Assembly (NCBI RefSeq): GCF_021018895.1 | Contig: NC_079384.1 | Location: 21,812,140 to 21,876,139 of the forward strand | Source: Seriola aureovittata | Taxonomy: Eukaryota > Chordata > Actinopteri > Carangiformes > Carangidae | Length of the DNA: 64,000 nucleotides | Direction: 5' to 3' | Part shown: positions 61,400-64,000 of the stretch, piece by piece | How the letters are laid out: each line of letters starts with the position of its first letter | Numbering within the stretch: the stretch's first letter is position 1 | Notes under the pieces: model-generated | The model's input: only the letters and a program-made list of their open reading frames with translations | Told to the model about the DNA's origin: nothing | Databases searched by the model: none | Translations under genes and position numbers: made by a program

Positions 61400-61820
61400 A
61401 AGAGGACATCAATCCCCATAGACTCCCATGTTAAAATGTCCAACTTTACAGCAGAAACAAACATGTTTACAGCCTGGTACAAAAACAGTTTTGGTCTCTA
61501 GAGCTAATTTCCTCCTTCATGACACCTGTTTATATAAATCACCTGTTTACATTTTTATTAAGGCTTAAGGTTATGCGTAATTGAGGGCGTGGCCCTCTTT
61601 CAGTGACAGGTGGTTGAGCGTATGCTTATCACAAACCAGCATGCACCAAAGTCTCGGCTCCACACACGCCCCTCCTCTTTGGTCATTTTTGGATAGCCGA
61701 TGTCAGACACTGCCAATGGCAATGGCAAGACAGCTCACTCTGAGCTTCACAAGCACTCTTCAGAAACCTGTGGGTGATGTCACAGAGGCTACGTCCATCT
61801 TTATTTACAGTCTTTGGTTA
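61400..61820 (-). repeat. Unclassified dispersed repeat family R1, copy C
   Basis: Reverse complement of the R1 family (TGCACCAAAGTCTCGGCTCC, CCCATGTTAAAATGTC). Ends at GACTGTAAATAAAGATGGAC on the minus strand, like copy A. Confidence 0.8.
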
Positions 61821-63060
61821 GAAAGTATTTAGCGTACCTTGACATAAAGACCGAAAGAGGGAGTAAACAGGTAAAAAAAAGTAAAAAAAAAAACCCTGAA
61901 TACTAAAGATCACTTATTATCATGTTATAACTCTTTTTTTTTAAATGACAATCTGTGGCTTTAGCAGGAGTTATGTGATGGAGTTATTTCTTGACAAACC
62001 AACAACTGGAGCACATATGGCTATAACAGGTTGTCAGATGGTTTCTCCACAGGCACGATTGAACCAAACCTGGCAACCTCACTGTCACAACAAGACTATG
62101 GGAAGCTGCTCACAGACACTGTACCCAGCTGTGGTTCACCAAGAAATAGTCTGCATGTGACTGTCCTAAAAACAACAAAGTGCATTTTCTACATTTCTTG
62201 CATGTGTATGAAGTGAACAAGCCACAACATGTCGATCAGTGAGCTTTAGAGGTGTTGGCTGCTGTATTTTTGAACTTAGGACAGAATTAGGTCAAGTCTT
62301 ATGCTAAGCTAGGCTAACCACATCCTGACTCCAGCACTGTACTCAGCATATGAGATTGATGTCAATCTTCTAACCTCACTTTCAGAAAGAGAGTGAATAC
62401 ATGTATTTCCCAGTGGAACTAGTGTTTTAACTTTCCACAGGCTTCACTGGGTTCTACCACTTTTGTGTACATTTTCTAATTGACCTACTTTCCTTTCCTT
62501 TGTTGAAGCACCAATTTCAAAACATATGTTATTTTACATTAACAACATTTAATAATTCAAACATGTACCACAGTGCTGAGTCCATAAGAGTTGAAATTCG
62601 TGGATTCAAAGTCAGAGAAATTTTAAAATCCAAAATCTGTGTGGGAATCCTCCACAAAACATCTCTAAAAATATAGACTTTATACTTTAAAAAATCCACT
62701 GAAAGGATGAACGTGCTATTGTAAATGTATGCCAAGAGAAGATTTGATTGTTTCAATTGGGATTATTGTTGGCTATTGCTGTATATTAGGTTGTTTGAAA
62801 AATTGATTTTCTGGTAAAAGGATTGGTTTTCTGTTGTGTACTGACATTACTCGAAGCATGGAAGTTGGGTAGGAGTAATGTGGGTGAGGTATTATCCCAC
62901 AAAATACAAAGGAAATGTATGAGGTGTTGGTCCAACAGCCTAGGACAATGTTGCATTGAGTTAATGGAGGAGAGACAATAATCTGAATATCCAAAATAAA
63001 CATTTATATATAATTATGTATGTAAACATTAAAATGTGACCCAAACAAACTGCAGTTAAT
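61821..63060. other. Non-coding
   Basis: Holds one end of the 25.2-kb MITE-like family at 62290-62395 (CTAAGCTAGGCTAACCACAT). Otherwise unique AT-rich DNA; no gene. Confidence 0.5.
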
Positions 63061-63072
63061 TAATGGATCTGC

Positions 63073-63247
63073 TTTTTTTTGGGGCTTTTTATGCCTTTAT
63101 TAGATAGTACAGCAGAGAGAGACAGGAAATGGGGAATGAGATGCAGTAAAGGTCCGATGCAGGATTCGAACCGGGGCCGACTGCAGCGAGGACTGTATCC
63201 TCTACATATAGGGCGCCTGCTCAACCCACTGCGCCTCTTGATGCTCC
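63073..63247 (-). mobile_element. tRNA-derived SINE, copy 3
   Basis: Same family as copies 1 and 2. On the minus strand the B box is GGTTCGAATCC and the body ends AAAGGCATAAAAAGCCCC. GGATCTGC is duplicated at 63065-63072 and 63248-63255. Confidence 0.88.
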
Positions 63248-63255
63248 GGATCTGC

Positions 63256-64000
63256 CTTTTTGTAAGTGCAACTCGTAATCAGGATAAAGATGTGTTTCAG
63301 TCCATCAGGCTCTATTTCCAATAATTTGGTCCAGAGCTAAATTTCATGACAACTACTAGCTGCATCGCCAAGACGTTTACTGCTGATATTCATGATCCCT
63401 AGATGTTGAGCCCTTTTGAATTTGGTGCTTGGAGTTAATATCATAATGCAAATGTTCAGAGTTAGTGCAGGAAGTGTAATGTAAGTGAAAGTAAGGCTGT
63501 GGAGGTTGCAGCGGTCAATGGATGTGAACTGCATTTGACTTTGGTGTGGGAGTCTGGAGTTTGAATCTAACCCATGATCTTTTCCCATCATTGCCATTTA
63601 CAGTCATAGACCTAGAACTTACCTGCATTTGCCTGTTTTTCTGATGAATTAGATAAGCTTCAGTTTTAGTCAATGCAGCTGTCTACACAGGCCATGAAAT
63701 GGCTGGTGTTACACTTGTGCTTTATGTGAAACACTGTGACCTGAAGCTTCTTTTCAGGCCTCATGTCTATTTTCTTCTGTTTAAAACATGTAACTACAGG
63801 GCTTGTGTATTGGGCTGCCACGACCACACAGTAGTTCTGTAGCTGAATACATCCTGTGGAGGACTGAAGCTGCTGCTGTGATGTGCAGCTATTGTTCCAG
63901 TCTGTGTGGAGATGGTGTTAGATTTGAGGTTTCTACAGTGAAAACAAATTGTACAGTTTTTTTTTTTTTTTTTACTGTTGCATTAAATTAGTAACTGAAT
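63256..64000. other. Non-coding to window end
   Basis: No recognised gene or mobile element. A T run lies at 63958-63974. Confidence 0.45.

Noticed and set aside
4319..64000. LHFPL6 coding exons (expected neighbour on the minus strand)
   Set aside because: Looked for the characteristic N- and C-terminal exon peptides; none seen.
1..64000. CRISPR arrays, bacterial operons or prophage
   Set aside because: The tandem arrays are microsatellites without spacers; the spliced gene and repeat content are vertebrate.

Overview
The window looks like teleost fish nuclear DNA. It is AT-rich with spliced genes, dense (CA)n, (GATA)n and pentanucleotide microsatellites, and the usual ray-finned-fish mix of repeats: L2/Maui-type and Rex1/CR1-type LINEs, a tRNA-derived SINE, several Tc1-like elements, hAT and other MITE-like elements, and a probable solo Gypsy LTR.

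Only one protein-coding gene is convincing: NHLRC3 on the + strand at 357-4318, in three coding exons (357-621, 3386-3588, 3719-4318) joined by GT/AG introns in a consistent phase. About 350 bp of upstream sequence resembles a promoter (adjacent CRE-like and ETS motifs). Intron 1 holds a complete non-autonomous hAT element with a perfect 8-bp target-site duplication.

From about 5.5 kb to the end I find no intact host gene. 7.7-13 kb: two minus-strand L2-type LINE remnants and two SINE copies, one nested in a LINE with a 14-bp duplication. 13.5-17.4 kb: an imperfect inverted duplication whose inner ends carry convergent 7SL (SRP RNA)-like sequences, one ~230 nt and one ~50 nt. 17.7-25.8 kb: a Tc1-like fragment, three copies of an unclassified repeat and a MITE-like element. 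26-33 kb: mainly unique sequence, a long (TTCTC)n array and a ~620-bp purine-rich tract. 33.9-35.4 kb: LINE and Tc1 remains. 39-40 kb: an L2-type LINE piece bounded by (GATA)n. 44-46 kb: a probable LTR and a Tc1-like 3' part. 50-52 kb: a Tc1-like fragment and a MITE-like unit enclosing a tRNA-like sequence and ~300 bp of CA repeat. 53-54 kb: a ~770-bp pyrimidine-rich tract. 55.3-56.7 kb: a Rex1/CR1-type LINE. 56.7-63.3 kb: more dispersed repeats and a third SINE.

In mammals NHLRC3 is flanked downstream by a large gene-poor interval before LHFPL6 (recalled, not checked). I looked for LHFPL6 coding exons and saw none, so the gene-poor structure may be conserved. Some unique stretches, such as 27.95-28.3 kb, look like possible conserved non-coding elements, but that needs alignment to other fish. 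The most unusual structure is the 7SL-bearing inverted duplication.
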